From: Streptomyces rapamycinicus NRRL 5491
Lineage (GTDB): Bacteria > Actinomycetota > Actinomycetes > Streptomycetales > Streptomycetaceae
DNA: 64,000 nt
Direction: 5' to 3'
Assembly (NCBI RefSeq): GCF_024298965.1
Contig: NZ_CP085193.1
Coordinates: forward strand, 8,432,001-8,496,000
Within the stretch, counting starts at the first letter, position 1; each line of letters starts with the position of its first letter. A program made the translations under genes and the position numbers. The notes under the pieces are model-generated. The model had not been told where the DNA came from and did not search any database. It saw only the letters and a list, made by a program, of their open reading frames with translations. Below are positions 34,618 to 42,844 of this stretch, in pieces.

Positions 34618-34825
34618 CCGTGCCGCCGATCGATACCCACAGTGCGTGTGCCTGCGCGGAGGTGAAGTAGCCGCTGCTCGCCTGCTCTTCGAGCTCGGCG
34701 TACGTCAGACCGAGCCCGTCCAACGCGCGCTGGGCAGCGGCCTGGTACTCCTCATCGGAGACCACGATCACGACGTCGTCGTCGTCGTGATCCGTCGTCC
34801 ACTGCTCGTTGATCGTCACACTCAT
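34607..34825 (-). CDS. small acidic hypothetical protein, first gene of a two-gene module
   Basis: This 72-residue, strongly acidic protein (motifs TTDHDDDDVVIVVSDEEY and YAELEEQASSGYFTSAQA) starts at ATG 34825 and overlaps the following gene by 11 bp. A short acidic protein translated just before a larger basic one is the layout of many two-gene modules, including toxin-antitoxin pairs, but no toxin fold is recognised. An inverted repeat CAGTGT...ACACTG lies at 34857-34876 upstream. Confidence 0.55.
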   Translation of the reverse strand: MSVTINEQWTTDHDDDDVVIVVSDEEYQAAAQRALDGLGLTYAELEEQASSGYFTSAQAHALWVSIGGTVDL

Positions 34826-34982
34826 CGTCTACCCCCCGGACGGCCTCTGACCCTGCCAGTGTGCTGCAGGACACTGACAGCATCCCGTATTCGTGACCTC
34901 GCCGACAGTTACATACCCCGATTGGGTGAACTGTTACCGGTCAGAGTGGTCGACCGAGAGAACGGCGTCGGCGGGGGCGCCC

Positions 34983-35588
34983 TCACCAATGCGTCGGTGG
35001 CGGCGCCGCCAAGTGCTCCGCCAGCCGGGCCAGCCGGTCCTGGAAGCGGCGGCGGCCCGGGCGCGGCAGGCTGTTTTCGCCGGTGGCCGCGCTGACGAGG
35101 TGCTGGAGGGTGTCGAGGTCGAGGTCGCCGCCCTCGGGGGCGGAGAGGGCGTCATGGGCCAGGGCGTGCAGTTCGGTGGCGCCGCCGTCGAGGGCGAGCA
35201 CGGTGGCCCCGCCCCGGCGGGCGTCGTTCACCCGCTCCAGCAGCCCGGCCCCGGGGTCGTCCGGCGCGACCACCAGCAGGGTCTCCCCGCGGCCCGCCCG
35301 CTCCAGCCGCCCGAGCCCGACCGCCAGGTGCGCGGGGACGGCGGTGCCCTCCGGCACCCGGTGGCGGACGAGGGTGGGGGACAGTTCGGGCAGCCCGGAC
35401 CAGGCCGCCTCGTCGTCGAGGTGCGCGGCCAGGTGCCACGGTTCGTAGGCCTCGCTGCCGACCAGCAGCAGTCCGCCCGCGCGCGGCCCGACCGAGGCCC
35501 GTAGCGAGCCCGCGAAGCGGCGGGTGGCCTGGAGCCATTCCGTTCCGGCGAGGACTTCGCGCAGCAGCGCGACCCTTACGGCGTCCAT
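34983..35588 (-). CDS. conserved hypothetical protein
   Basis: This 201-residue soluble protein starts at ATG 35588. It has alternating strand-helix motifs (AGGLLLVGSEAYEPWHLAAHL, GETLLVVAPDDPGAGLLERV, GGATVLALDGGATELHALAHDALSA) reminiscent of a Rossmann-like or SIS-type alpha/beta fold. No catalytic motif can be assigned. Proteins like this are common in Streptomyces without a function. The C-terminal helix pair (DRLARLAEHLAAPP) could mediate dimerisation. Confidence 0.6.
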   Translation of the reverse strand: MDAVRVALLREVLAGTEWLQATRRFAGSLRASVGPRAGGLLLVGSEAYEPWHLAAHLDDEAAWSGLPELSPTLVRHRVPEGTAVPAHLAVGLGRLERAGRGETLLVVAPDDPGAGLLERVNDARRGGATVLALDGGATELHALAHDALSAPEGGDLDLDTLQHLVSAATGENSLPRPGRRRFQDRLARLAEHLAAPPPTHW

Positions 35589-35744
35589 GGCATCCGGATC
35601 CTGCCCGGGTCCGTGCCCCGGCGGGGGCGATTCTGGTCCGGCTCACTCGTTCGGGGCATATGCGGCGGGCATGCCGTCGACCCGCTCCGCACCCGGCGCC
35701 CACGCGCCCTCCGTCCGCGTCTCCAACTGTTCATGCGCCGTCTC

Positions 35745-35773
35745 TTGACGCTCTGTAAGGCAAACCCTAAGGT
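35745..35773 (+). promoter_or_regulatory. housekeeping-type promoter of the sialidase gene
   Basis: TTGACG (35745-35750) and TAAGGT (35768-35773) are exactly 17 bp apart, a close match to the Streptomyces sigma-HrdB consensus. It predicts transcription from about 35780, 70 bp before the sialidase start. Confidence 0.6.
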
Positions 35774-35786
35774 CGCCGCACACAAG

Positions 35787-35801
35787 GGACGTCCTACGTC
35801 C
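35787..35801. promoter_or_regulatory. inverted repeat in the sialidase 5' leader
   Basis: GGACGT and ACGTCC, separated by CCT, form a 15-bp inverted repeat just downstream of the predicted transcription start. It is positioned as a repressor site that could control the sialidase and sugar-transport genes. Confidence 0.4.
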
Positions 35802-35849
35802 TATTTTTCTGACTCGACACTCGATTGCGACGGGGCATCGGGAGGCCTG

Positions 35850-36977
35850 ATGGCAGTCGACACGGGGGCGGCACGCTCGTACGAGGTGTCCGTTCCGTTC
35901 CGGGCGGGGACCGAGGGCTATGCGAGCTACCGGATCCCGGCCGTCGCGCTGACCCACGACGGCACCGTCCTCGCGTTCGCCGAGGGCCGGGTGGACTCCT
36001 CCGCCGACGACGGCCATATCGACCTCGTGCTCAAGCGGTCGGCCGACGGCGGACGGACCTGGGACGCCTTACAGGTGGTGGCCCGCAACGGCGACGGAAC
36101 GGCGGGCAACCCCGCCCCCGTCGTCCTCGACGGCGGCCCGAACGGCGGCCGCGTCCTGCTGGTGCACGTCCGCAGCGCGGCCTCCGCCACCGAGGACCGG
36201 ATCCGGCGCGGCGAGGTGAGTGCGGCCGACGGGCGGCGGGTGTGGCTGACGTACAGCGATGACGACGGCGCGAGCTGGAGCGAGGCGCGCGAGATCACCG
36301 CGAGTACCAAGCGGCCCGAATGGCGCTGGTACGCCACCACCCCCGGCCATGCCCTGCAGTTGCGGTACGGCCCCCACGCGGGCCGGATCGTCATCCCCGG
36401 CAATCACTCCCTGCCGCCGACCGTCCCCGGCGACGACGGCACCGAGGGCCGCTACAACGGCGGGCACGACCTGCTCAGCGACGACGACGGCGCCACCTGG
36501 CGGATCGGGTACGTGGACGACAACCCCGACGGCTATATCAACGTCAACGAGACCACCGCCGCCCAACTCCCGGACGGCCGCGTCTACTTCAACACCCGCA
36601 CCGACGCCACCGCGCCCGGCACCCGCGCCGACGCCCACTCCGGTGACGGCGGCGCCACCCTGGACCTCCCCTTCCGGCCGCAGGCCGGACTGGTCGCCCC
36701 GGTGGTGGAGTGCGGCGTGCTGCACCTCGGCGAGCCGGACGCGCTGCTCTTCTCCGGCCCCGCCGACCCCGCGTACCGGGCGCTGATGACCGTCCGCACC
36801 AGCCTTGACGGCGGCATCACCTGGCGGCCGAGCCACACCGTGAACGGCCTGCCCGCCGCCTACTCCGATCTGGTCCGGCTCGACGACGCCACGGTCGGAC
36901 TGCTCTACGAGACCGGCGACTTCAGCGCCTACTCGACCATCACATTCCGGCGCATTCCGATGGAGGAGCTGGTTTGA
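35850..36977 (+). CDS. exo-alpha-sialidase (BNR/Asp-box beta-propeller)
   Basis: This 375-residue six-bladed propeller starts at ATG 35850 behind GGGAGG. The catalytic-Arg motif FRIP appears as YASYRIPAVALTHDG (about 27). Four Asp boxes are visible: LKRSADGGRTW, TYSDDDGASW, LLSDDDGATW and RTSLDGGITW, and the nucleophile region has FNTRTDATAPG. No signal peptide is present, so it would act in the cytoplasm or be released by lysis, unusual for a scavenging sialidase. Cleavage of sialosides fits the sugar ABC importer downstream. The stop codon lies in the terminus of the adjacent TnpB element, so the natural C-terminus may have been altered. Confidence 0.82.
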   Translation: MAVDTGAARSYEVSVPFRAGTEGYASYRIPAVALTHDGTVLAFAEGRVDSSADDGHIDLVLKRSADGGRTWDALQVVARNGDGTAGNPAPVVLDGGPNGGRVLLVHVRSAASATEDRIRRGEVSAADGRRVWLTYSDDDGASWSEAREITASTKRPEWRWYATTPGHALQLRYGPHAGRIVIPGNHSLPPTVPGDDGTEGRYNGGHDLLSDDDGATWRIGYVDDNPDGYINVNETTAAQLPDGRVYFNTRTDATAPGTRADAHSGDGGATLDLPFRPQAGLVAPVVECGVLHLGEPDALLFSGPADPAYRALMTVRTSLDGGITWRPSHTVNGLPAAYSDLVRLDDATVGLLYETGDFSAYSTITFRRIPMEELV

Positions 36978-37130
36978 CTTCCTCCCCCTCGCGAACGAGA
37001 GGGATTCCTACAGCTCGCGCCGCAGGGCTTCCTGCTTCGTCACCGACTGCCCCGTCCGGGAGGACTCCCGTTGAGGTCTTACACCGGCTCCACAGGCCGA
37101 TACCGCCAGTCCGGCGGCCAGAAGGTTCTT
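36978..37130 (-). ncRNA. predicted omega RNA (reRNA) scaffold at the 3' end of tnpB
   Basis: In TnpB systems the guide RNA is made from the 3' part of tnpB and the right end, with the guide being whatever DNA follows the end. Here the right-end hairpin (36985-37003) ends with GTCAA at 36974-36978. The following minus-strand sequence, complementary to the last sialidase codons (36954-36973), would be the guide. The extent of the RNA is inferred, not seen. Confidence 0.35.
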
Positions 37131-38207
37131 CGCCGCGTTCACGTCGCGGTCGTGGGTCGTGCCGCAGGCGCACGTCCAGGTGCGGACGCCCAGCGGCATC
37201 CTCTTTTGCAGGGTGCCGCATACGGAGCACAGCTTGGAGGAGGGGAACCAGCGGTCGACCGCGATCACTTCGCGGCCGTACCAGGCGGCCTTGTACTCGA
37301 GCATGCTCCGGAACTGCGACCATGCCGCGTCGGAGATCGCCCGGGACAACTTGCCGTTGGTGAGCATGTTCCGGACGGTGAGGTCCTCGATCACGAGCGT
37401 TTGGTTCTCACGCACGAGTCGAGTGGTCAGCTTGTGCAGATGGTCACGGCGACGGTCGGCGATCCGGGTGTAGACCCTGGCGACCTTGCGGCGTGCCTTG
37501 GCCCGGTTGGTGCCGTCGCCCCTGGCCTTGCGGGCGAGGTTGCGCTGGGCGCGGGCGAGGCGGGCGCGGTCGCGCCGCTCGTGCCTGGGGTTGGCGATCT
37601 TCTCACCCGTGGACAGGGTGAGCAGATGACCGAGTCCGGCGTCGATTCCGACCGCCGAGCCGCCGGCGGGCAGCGGCTGGACGGCGGGGTCCTCGACAAG
37701 GAAGGAGACGAACCAGCGCCCGGCCGCGTCCTGGGAGACGGTCACCGTGGACGGGAGGGCGCCTTCCGGCAGGGGACGCGACCACACGATGTCCAGCGAC
37801 TGGTCCATCTTCGCCAGCGTCAGCTTCCCCTCCCGGAACCGGAACGCGCTGGAGGTGTACTCGGCGGACTTGCCGGACTTCTTGCGCGACTTGAACCGCG
37901 GGTACTTCGACCTCCTGGCGAAGAACGCGGTGAACGCCGCCTGGAGGTGCCGCAGGGCCTGCTGGAGCGGAACCGAGGACACATCGTTGAGGAAGGCCAG
38001 TTCCTCAGTCTTCTTCCACGCCGTCAGCATCGCCGATGTGGCGTTGTAGTTGATCCGCTCCTGACGCAGCGTCCACGCCTCGGTACGGGCCGCGAGCGCC
38101 ATGTTGTAGACCTTCCGCACGCATCCGAACGTGCGCGACAGCTCCACTGCCTGCGCATCGGACGGATAGAAGCGGTACCGATACGCCCGCTTCACGTGAG
38201 TGGTCAT
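37008..38207 (-). CDS. tnpB: TnpB, RNA-guided endonuclease of an IS200/IS605-type element
   Basis: This 399-residue protein starts at ATG 38207. The N-terminal region (YRYRFYPSDAQAVELSRTFG) is typical of OrfB. The RuvC-like catalytic residues appear intact: Asp in GIDAGLGHLLTL (about 195), Glu in LVIEDLTVRNM (about 270) and Asp in HDRDVNAAKNLLA (about 360). The zinc finger pairs are CSVCG and CACG. The length matches active TnpB proteins. TnpB cuts DNA at a target-adjacent motif using an omega RNA and thereby helps retain the element. No frameshift is seen, so it could be functional. Confidence 0.92.
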   Translation of the reverse strand: MTTHVKRAYRYRFYPSDAQAVELSRTFGCVRKVYNMALAARTEAWTLRQERINYNATSAMLTAWKKTEELAFLNDVSSVPLQQALRHLQAAFTAFFARRSKYPRFKSRKKSGKSAEYTSSAFRFREGKLTLAKMDQSLDIVWSRPLPEGALPSTVTVSQDAAGRWFVSFLVEDPAVQPLPAGGSAVGIDAGLGHLLTLSTGEKIANPRHERRDRARLARAQRNLARKARGDGTNRAKARRKVARVYTRIADRRRDHLHKLTTRLVRENQTLVIEDLTVRNMLTNGKLSRAISDAAWSQFRSMLEYKAAWYGREVIAVDRWFPSSKLCSVCGTLQKRMPLGVRTWTCACGTTHDRDVNAAKNLLAAGLAVSACGAGVRPQRESSRTGQSVTKQEALRREL

Positions 38208-38365
38208 GGCTCACAGACTAGCGCATCAGCTTGTGACTGCCTGCCGGACGGTTGTCGGCGGCGGGCGCCGAATCGCCCCGGCGGCGATTCGGCTTTCCCT
38301 GCCCTGCTCCGCAGGGGCCCGATTCCTCCCCCGCCTGAAGGCGGGGGTTTCCTCGGAGGTTCCCG

Positions 38366-39763
38366 ATGAACGACACCCCGACCGGTACGAGCGACACCCC
38401 GACACGACGGGACACGCGGATGGCCCGATGGAACACCTGGACGCACGGCACGCCGCGCCGCGCGGTCCTCGGCGGCGCGGCCGCCGCGGCCGCCGGGTTC
38501 GCCCTCGCCGGCTGCGGCTCGGACGACGACGGGGGTGATGAGCCCAAGGGCCGCAAGAAGGGCGAGAAGATCACCCTGACCTTCTGGTCCTGGGTGCCGG
38601 GCATCGACAAGCCCGTCGCCCTGTGGAACAGCAAGAACCCGGAGGTGCGGGTCAAGGTCGAGAAGGTCTCGGCCGTCGACGGCGCCCAGTACGCCAAGAT
38701 GCACGCCGCCATCAAGGCGGGCAATCCGCCGGACCTCGGCCAGATCGAGTACCCGGTCGTGCCCAGCTTCCTCATCGACAACGGGCTGTTGGACCTGACC
38801 AAGTACGGGGTCGCCGACCACAAGGACAAGTTCATCGGCTGGCAGTGGCAGCAGTCCGTCTTCGGCAAGGCGGTCTACGCCGTACCGCAGGCGTCCGGCC
38901 CGATGGGCCTGTTCATCCGTCAGGACCTCTTCGACAAGTGGGGCATAGAACCGCCCACCACCTGGGACGAGTACGAGGCGGCGGCCACCGCGATCCGTAA
39001 GAAGGGCGCCTGGATCGAGACCTTCTCGGCCACCAACGGCAACCGCTTCGCGGGGCTCGCCTGGCAGGCCGGGGCGCGCTGGTTCGGCACCGAGGGTGAC
39101 ACCTGGACCGTCTCCATCGACGACGAGCCCACCCGTAAGGTCGCCGACTACTGGTACGGGCTGGTCCGCCGGAAGCTCATCAAGACCATCCCGGACCGGC
39201 AGAACGCCTGGTACAAGGATGTCCAGACCGGCGACATGGCCTCCTGGCTCGGCGCCAGCTGGGGCGACGCCCTGCTGGTCGGCAACGCCCCCAAGACCGC
39301 GGGCAAATGGCGCGTGGTGCCCATGCCGCAGTGGAAGAAGGGCGAGGCCGCCTACGCCAACTGGGGCGGCTCCACCACCGCGGTCTTCGCCAAGAGCGAG
39401 TACCCCAAGGACGCGCTGGCCTTCGCGATCTGGCTCAACACCGACCCCGAGTCGATCAAGCTCCTGATCGAGAACGGCTATGGCACCCCGGGCGCCAAGC
39501 AGGGCTACACCACCTCCCAGCTCGATGTGCACAAGGACTTCTTCGGCGGCCAGGAGTACAGCGAGGTCTTCGACGAGGCGAGCAAGGGCGTGGACACCAG
39601 CTGGAAGTGGGGCCCCGCCACGGACACCCTCTACCAGCGGCTCGGCGACGCCTTCACGGCGGCCATCGGGGACGGCTCCGACTTCCGCTCCGTGCTGAAG
39701 AAGGTACAGAGCCAGACGATCACCGATCTGAAGGAAAAGGGCCTTCAGGTGAAGGCCGGGTGA
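38366..39763 (+). CDS. sugar ABC importer, extracellular binding lipoprotein
   Basis: This 465-residue family 1 solute-binding protein starts at ATG 38366 (GGAGG at 38355-38359). A long N-terminus with a twin-arginine-like PRRAVLGGAAAAAAGFALAG leads to the lipobox LAGC. The mature part has KITLTFWSWVPGIDKPVALW, YGVADHKDKFIGWQW and KTAGKWRVVPMPQWKKG, as in carbohydrate-binding proteins. The ligand could be sialic acid or another product of the sialidase, by association only. The permease gene follows after five bases. The ribosome-binding site lies right beside the left-end hairpin of the TnpB element. Confidence 0.88.
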   Translation: MNDTPTGTSDTPTRRDTRMARWNTWTHGTPRRAVLGGAAAAAAGFALAGCGSDDDGGDEPKGRKKGEKITLTFWSWVPGIDKPVALWNSKNPEVRVKVEKVSAVDGAQYAKMHAAIKAGNPPDLGQIEYPVVPSFLIDNGLLDLTKYGVADHKDKFIGWQWQQSVFGKAVYAVPQASGPMGLFIRQDLFDKWGIEPPTTWDEYEAAATAIRKKGAWIETFSATNGNRFAGLAWQAGARWFGTEGDTWTVSIDDEPTRKVADYWYGLVRRKLIKTIPDRQNAWYKDVQTGDMASWLGASWGDALLVGNAPKTAGKWRVVPMPQWKKGEAAYANWGGSTTAVFAKSEYPKDALAFAIWLNTDPESIKLLIENGYGTPGAKQGYTTSQLDVHKDFFGGQEYSEVFDEASKGVDTSWKWGPATDTLYQRLGDAFTAAIGDGSDFRSVLKKVQSQTITDLKEKGLQVKAG

Positions 39764-39768
39764 GGCGG

Positions 39769-40701
39769 ATGAGAGGAGCCCCCCGCCGCCTCACCAGGAC
39801 CGAGGCACGCAGCGCCCGGGCGGCGTCCGGGTTCCTGCTGCCCTTCCTCGCGCTCTTCCTGCTGTGCTTCATCGCCCCGATCGGCTACGCCCTCTACGAG
39901 AGCCTGCTGAAGGTCGAGCGCACCGGGCCGCTCGGCCTGGGCGGGGAGACCAAGCAGGTGTGGGCGGGGCTGTCCAACTACGCCCACGCCCTGGAGGACG
40001 ACCGGTTCACGGCGGGCTTCGGGCGGGTGCTGCTCTTCGGCGCCGTCCAGATCCCGGTGATGATCGCCTTCGCCACCGGGCTCGCACTGCTGCTGGACGC
40101 GGCGTCCGCGCGCTGGGTCGGCTTCTTCCGGACCGCCTTCTTCCTGCCGTACGGGGTGCCCGGTGTGATCGCCTCGATCCTGTGGGGCTTCCTCTACGTC
40201 CCCGGGATCAGCCCGCTGGTGGAGATGGCCCATTCGGTGGGCTGGAACGTGGACTTCCTGGGCCGCGGGGCGGTCCTGTGGTCGATCGCCAACATCGTCA
40301 CCTGGCAGTTCACCGGCTACAACATGCTGGTGCTGATCGCCCAGCTCAAGGCCGTCCCCGGCGAGCTGTACGAGGCGGCGCGGATCGACGGGGCGAGCGC
40401 CTGGCAGGTGGCCCGGCACATCAAGCTCCCGCTGATCCGGCCCGCGCTCGTGCTCACCACCGTCTTCAGCCTCATCGGCACCCTCCAGCTCTTCGCCGAA
40501 CCGAAGGTGCTCAAACCGCTGAGCAACTCCATCGACTCCGGCTACACCCCCAATCTGGCCGCCTACAACGAGGCGTTCACCAGCAACAACCAGCACATCG
40601 CGGCGGCCGAGGCGGTGCTGCTCGCCCTCGTCGCCTGCGTACTGTCCTTCGGCTTCCTGAGGCTCGTGGGACAGCGGGGGAAGGACGGCGAGAGCGGATG
40701 A
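39769..40701 (+). CDS. sugar ABC importer permease (MalF-like)
   Basis: This 310-residue protein has six membrane helices (first LLPFLALFLLCFIAPIGYALY) and the permease EAA loop YEAARIDGASAWQVARHIKLP, which docks with the ATPase. The start is ATG 39769; a GTG at 39760 overlapping the upstream stop is possible. It pairs with the second permease that overlaps its end. No ATP-binding gene is in the cluster, as is common in Streptomyces, where a shared ATPase (MsiK) energises many sugar importers. Confidence 0.9.
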   Translation: MRGAPRRLTRTEARSARAASGFLLPFLALFLLCFIAPIGYALYESLLKVERTGPLGLGGETKQVWAGLSNYAHALEDDRFTAGFGRVLLFGAVQIPVMIAFATGLALLLDAASARWVGFFRTAFFLPYGVPGVIASILWGFLYVPGISPLVEMAHSVGWNVDFLGRGAVLWSIANIVTWQFTGYNMLVLIAQLKAVPGELYEAARIDGASAWQVARHIKLPLIRPALVLTTVFSLIGTLQLFAEPKVLKPLSNSIDSGYTPNLAAYNEAFTSNNQHIAAAEAVLLALVACVLSFGFLRLVGQRGKDGESG

Positions 40702-41729
40702 GCGAGGCGAACGACCCGACCGGCGGCGTGGTCGCGGGCGAGCCCGGCGGGCCCACGGACGGGGTCGCGGACGGGGCCGCGGATGGGCCCAGGGATGGGG
40801 CCACGCACGGGGGACCCGAGGCGGCGGCCCCGCCCGGCGACCGGCCCGGTGCGGGCCGCCGCCGCGCGGCGAAGGGCCGGGAGGGTCTTGAACCCCCCTT
40901 GCGGCACCGCATCATCACCGCCTCGCTGCTCACCGTCGCCGCCCTCTACTTCCTGACCCCCGTCTACTGGCTCGTGGTCTCCTCCACCAAGTCCAGCAGC
41001 GACCTCTTCGGCACCTTCGGCTTCTGGTTCCACGACCCGCACCCGCTGGACTATCTGCACCGGGTGCTCACCTACGACGACGGCATCTACGTCCGCTGGT
41101 TCGCCAACAGCCTGATGTACGCGGGCGTCGGCGCGCTCGTCGCCACCCTGCTGTCGGCCGCGGCCGGGTACGCCCTGGCCAAGTACCGCTTCCCCGGCCG
41201 GGAGGGCATCTTCAACGTCATCCTGGCCGGAGTGCTGATCCCGGGCACCGCGCTCGCCCTCCCGCTGTATCTGCTGTTCAGCGAGATCGGCCTGGCCAAC
41301 ACCTACTGGGCCGTGCTGATCCCCAGCGTGGTCAGCCCGTTCGGGGTCTATCTGTGCCGGATCTACGCGGCCGCCGCCGTGCCGGACTCCCTCCTGGAGG
41401 CGGCGCGGATCGACGGCGCGGGGGAGGCCCGGATCTTCTCCACCCTGGGGCTGCGGCTGATGACCCCGGCGCTGGTGACCGTCTTCCTGTTCCAGTTCGT
41501 GCACATCTGGAACAACTTCTTTCTGCCGCTGGTCATGCTCTCCGACTCCGACCTCTATCCGATCCAGCTCGGTCTGACGTCCTGGCAGGGGTACGCGGAC
41601 CGGCAGCCGGAGCTGTACCAGTACACGGTCGGCGGGGCGTTCCTGTCCGTCCTGCCGCTGATGGTGCTGATGGGCGTACTCCAGCGGTACTGGCGCACAG
41701 GGCTGACGGAGGGGAGTGTCAAAGCGTAA
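40698..41729 (+). CDS. sugar ABC importer permease (MalG-like)
   Basis: This 343-residue protein starts at ATG 40698, overlapping the first permease as ATGA. The first 70 residues are a soluble Gly/Asp/Ala-rich extension (GVADGAADGPRDGATHGG) built from short duplications, not normally found in the family. Six membrane helices follow, with the EAA loop LLEAARIDGAGEARIFSTLG. It completes the transmembrane heterodimer. The operon probably ends here, since the next gene has its own spacer and inverted repeat. Confidence 0.9.
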   Translation: MSEANDPTGGVVAGEPGGPTDGVADGAADGPRDGATHGGPEAAAPPGDRPGAGRRRAAKGREGLEPPLRHRIITASLLTVAALYFLTPVYWLVVSSTKSSSDLFGTFGFWFHDPHPLDYLHRVLTYDDGIYVRWFANSLMYAGVGALVATLLSAAAGYALAKYRFPGREGIFNVILAGVLIPGTALALPLYLLFSEIGLANTYWAVLIPSVVSPFGVYLCRIYAAAAVPDSLLEAARIDGAGEARIFSTLGLRLMTPALVTVFLFQFVHIWNNFFLPLVMLSDSDLYPIQLGLTSWQGYADRQPELYQYTVGGAFLSVLPLMVLMGVLQRYWRTGLTEGSVKA

Positions 41730-41760
41730 GAGACGTCACCATGAAGGTGGCCTCGGTGCG

Positions 41761-41777
41761 TGACAGGATCACTGTCA
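41761..41777. promoter_or_regulatory. inverted repeat overlapping the start of the F420 reductase gene
   Basis: TGACAG-GATCA-CTGTCA forms a 17-bp inverted repeat whose last base is the A of the start codon at 41777. It may be an operator or a structure affecting initiation. Confidence 0.35.
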
Positions 41778-42514
41778 TGACAACTCCTGATGCCACGAAC
41801 TCCGCGTCCGACGCCCCCGCGAAGAAGGCTCCCGCCAAGGACCCCTGGGACCTCCCGGACGTGTCCGGCCTGACCGTCGGTGTCCTCGGCGGCACCGGCG
41901 ACCAGGGGCGCGGCCTGGCCTACCGGCTGGCCAAGGCGGGCCAGAAGGTGATCATCGGCTCGCGCGCCGCCGAGCGCGCGCAGACCGCGGCGCGGGAGCT
42001 GGGCGGCGCGGAGCTCGGCATCGAGGGCGCGGACAACGCGGAGTGCTCGCGCCGCAGCGACATCGTGATCGTCGCGGTCCCGTGGGACGGCCACGCCAAG
42101 ACGCTGGAAGGGCTGCGCGAGGAGCTGACCGGCAAGCTCGTCGTCGACTGCGTCAACCCGCTCGGCTTCGACAAGAAGGGTGCCTACGCCCTTGAGCCGG
42201 CGGAGGGCAGCGCCGCCCAGCAGGCCGCCGCGCTGCTGCCGGAATCCCGGGTCACCGCCGCCTTCCACCACCTCTCGGCGGTCCTGCTCCAGGACCCGGA
42301 CATCGACGAGATCGACACCGATGTGATGGTCCTGGGCGAGTCGCGCGCCGACACCGATGTGGTCCAGGCACTCGCGGCCCGCATCCCAGGCATGCGCGGT
42401 ATCTACGCGGGCCGGCTTCGGGGCGCCCACCAGGTCGAGTCACTGGTCGCCAACCTGATCTCGGTCAACCGGCGCTACAAGGCACACGCGGGCCTGCGCG
42501 TCACGGACGTCTGA
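41777..42514 (+). CDS. npdG: F420-dependent NADP oxidoreductase (NpdG-like)
   Basis: This 245-residue protein starts at ATG 41777 (ATG 41741 is an alternative). After a low-complexity leader, the NADP-binding Rossmann motif VGVLGGTGDQGRGLAYRLA with VIIGSRAAERAQ (about 35-65) and CVNPLGFDKKGAY identify the NADPH-dependent F420 reductase family. It moves hydride between NADPH and coenzyme F420, which many Streptomyces redox enzymes use. Active F420 enzymes in Streptomyces carry this N-terminal extension. It is a single gene, separated from the ABC operon by 47 bp. Confidence 0.9.
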   Translation: MTTPDATNSASDAPAKKAPAKDPWDLPDVSGLTVGVLGGTGDQGRGLAYRLAKAGQKVIIGSRAAERAQTAARELGGAELGIEGADNAECSRRSDIVIVAVPWDGHAKTLEGLREELTGKLVVDCVNPLGFDKKGAYALEPAEGSAAQQAAALLPESRVTAAFHHLSAVLLQDPDIDEIDTDVMVLGESRADTDVVQALAARIPGMRGIYAGRLRGAHQVESLVANLISVNRRYKAHAGLRVTDV

Positions 42515-42639
42515 GAGCGGCCCCGCGGGCTTGCCCGGGGCGCCCGGCGGCTTGCCCACACCCGGGGCGCCCGGCCCCTCCGGCGGCGCATGGGGGACAA
42601 TGGCGGGGAGCGACACACCCCCCGACAGGAGCCGACCCC

Positions 42640-42840
42640 ATGCCCCGCCTCGCCCTCTGCACCCTGGCCGTCTGCCTGCTCGCGATCGCCGCGGCCGTCG
42701 TGTCCTTCGCGCGGGGGAGCTGGCTCGGCATCGTCTGGATCCTGGTCGCCGGTATCTCGTCCAACATGGCCTGGTACTACCTCCGCAAGGCCCGCGCCGA
42801 CCGTGCGGCCGACCGCGAGAGCACGGGCGCCTCGGGCTGA
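42640..42840 (+). CDS. small membrane protein of unknown function
   Basis: This 66-residue protein starts at ATG 42640, ten bases after ACAGGAG. Two membrane helices (LALCTLAVCLLAIAAAVVSF and WLGIVWILVAGISSNMAWYY) form a hairpin with a basic C-terminal tail (RKARADRAADRES). I do not recognise it beyond a general Streptomyces small membrane protein. It immediately precedes the degenerate region with the IS remnant. Confidence 0.65.
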   Translation: MPRLALCTLAVCLLAIAAAVVSFARGSWLGIVWILVAGISSNMAWYYLRKARADRAADRESTGASG

Positions 42841-42844
42841 GTGA

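Larger units (their letters stand above)
36974..38347 (-). mobile_element. TnpB-only IS200/IS605-type element
   Basis: The element consists of tnpB and hairpin-bearing ends. The right end (minus orientation) has an imperfect hairpin at 36985-37003 (CTCG-CGAA-CGAG with a bulged A) followed by GGGGGAGGAAGTCAA, typical of IS605-group ends. The left end has a perfect 11-bp hairpin at 38267-38293 and an 8-bp hairpin CCCCCGCC-TGAA-GGCGGGGG at 38328-38347 next to the matching ATTCCTCC motif. No tnpA is present, so it would need a helper transposase. It separates the sialidase from the sugar ABC genes. The exact left boundary (38347-38365) is uncertain. Confidence 0.75.

Noticed and set aside
35745..35773. 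CCCTAAGG around the sialidase promoter as an iron box
   Set aside because: It matches the iron-box consensus at too few positions and overlaps a well-spaced -10 hexamer instead.
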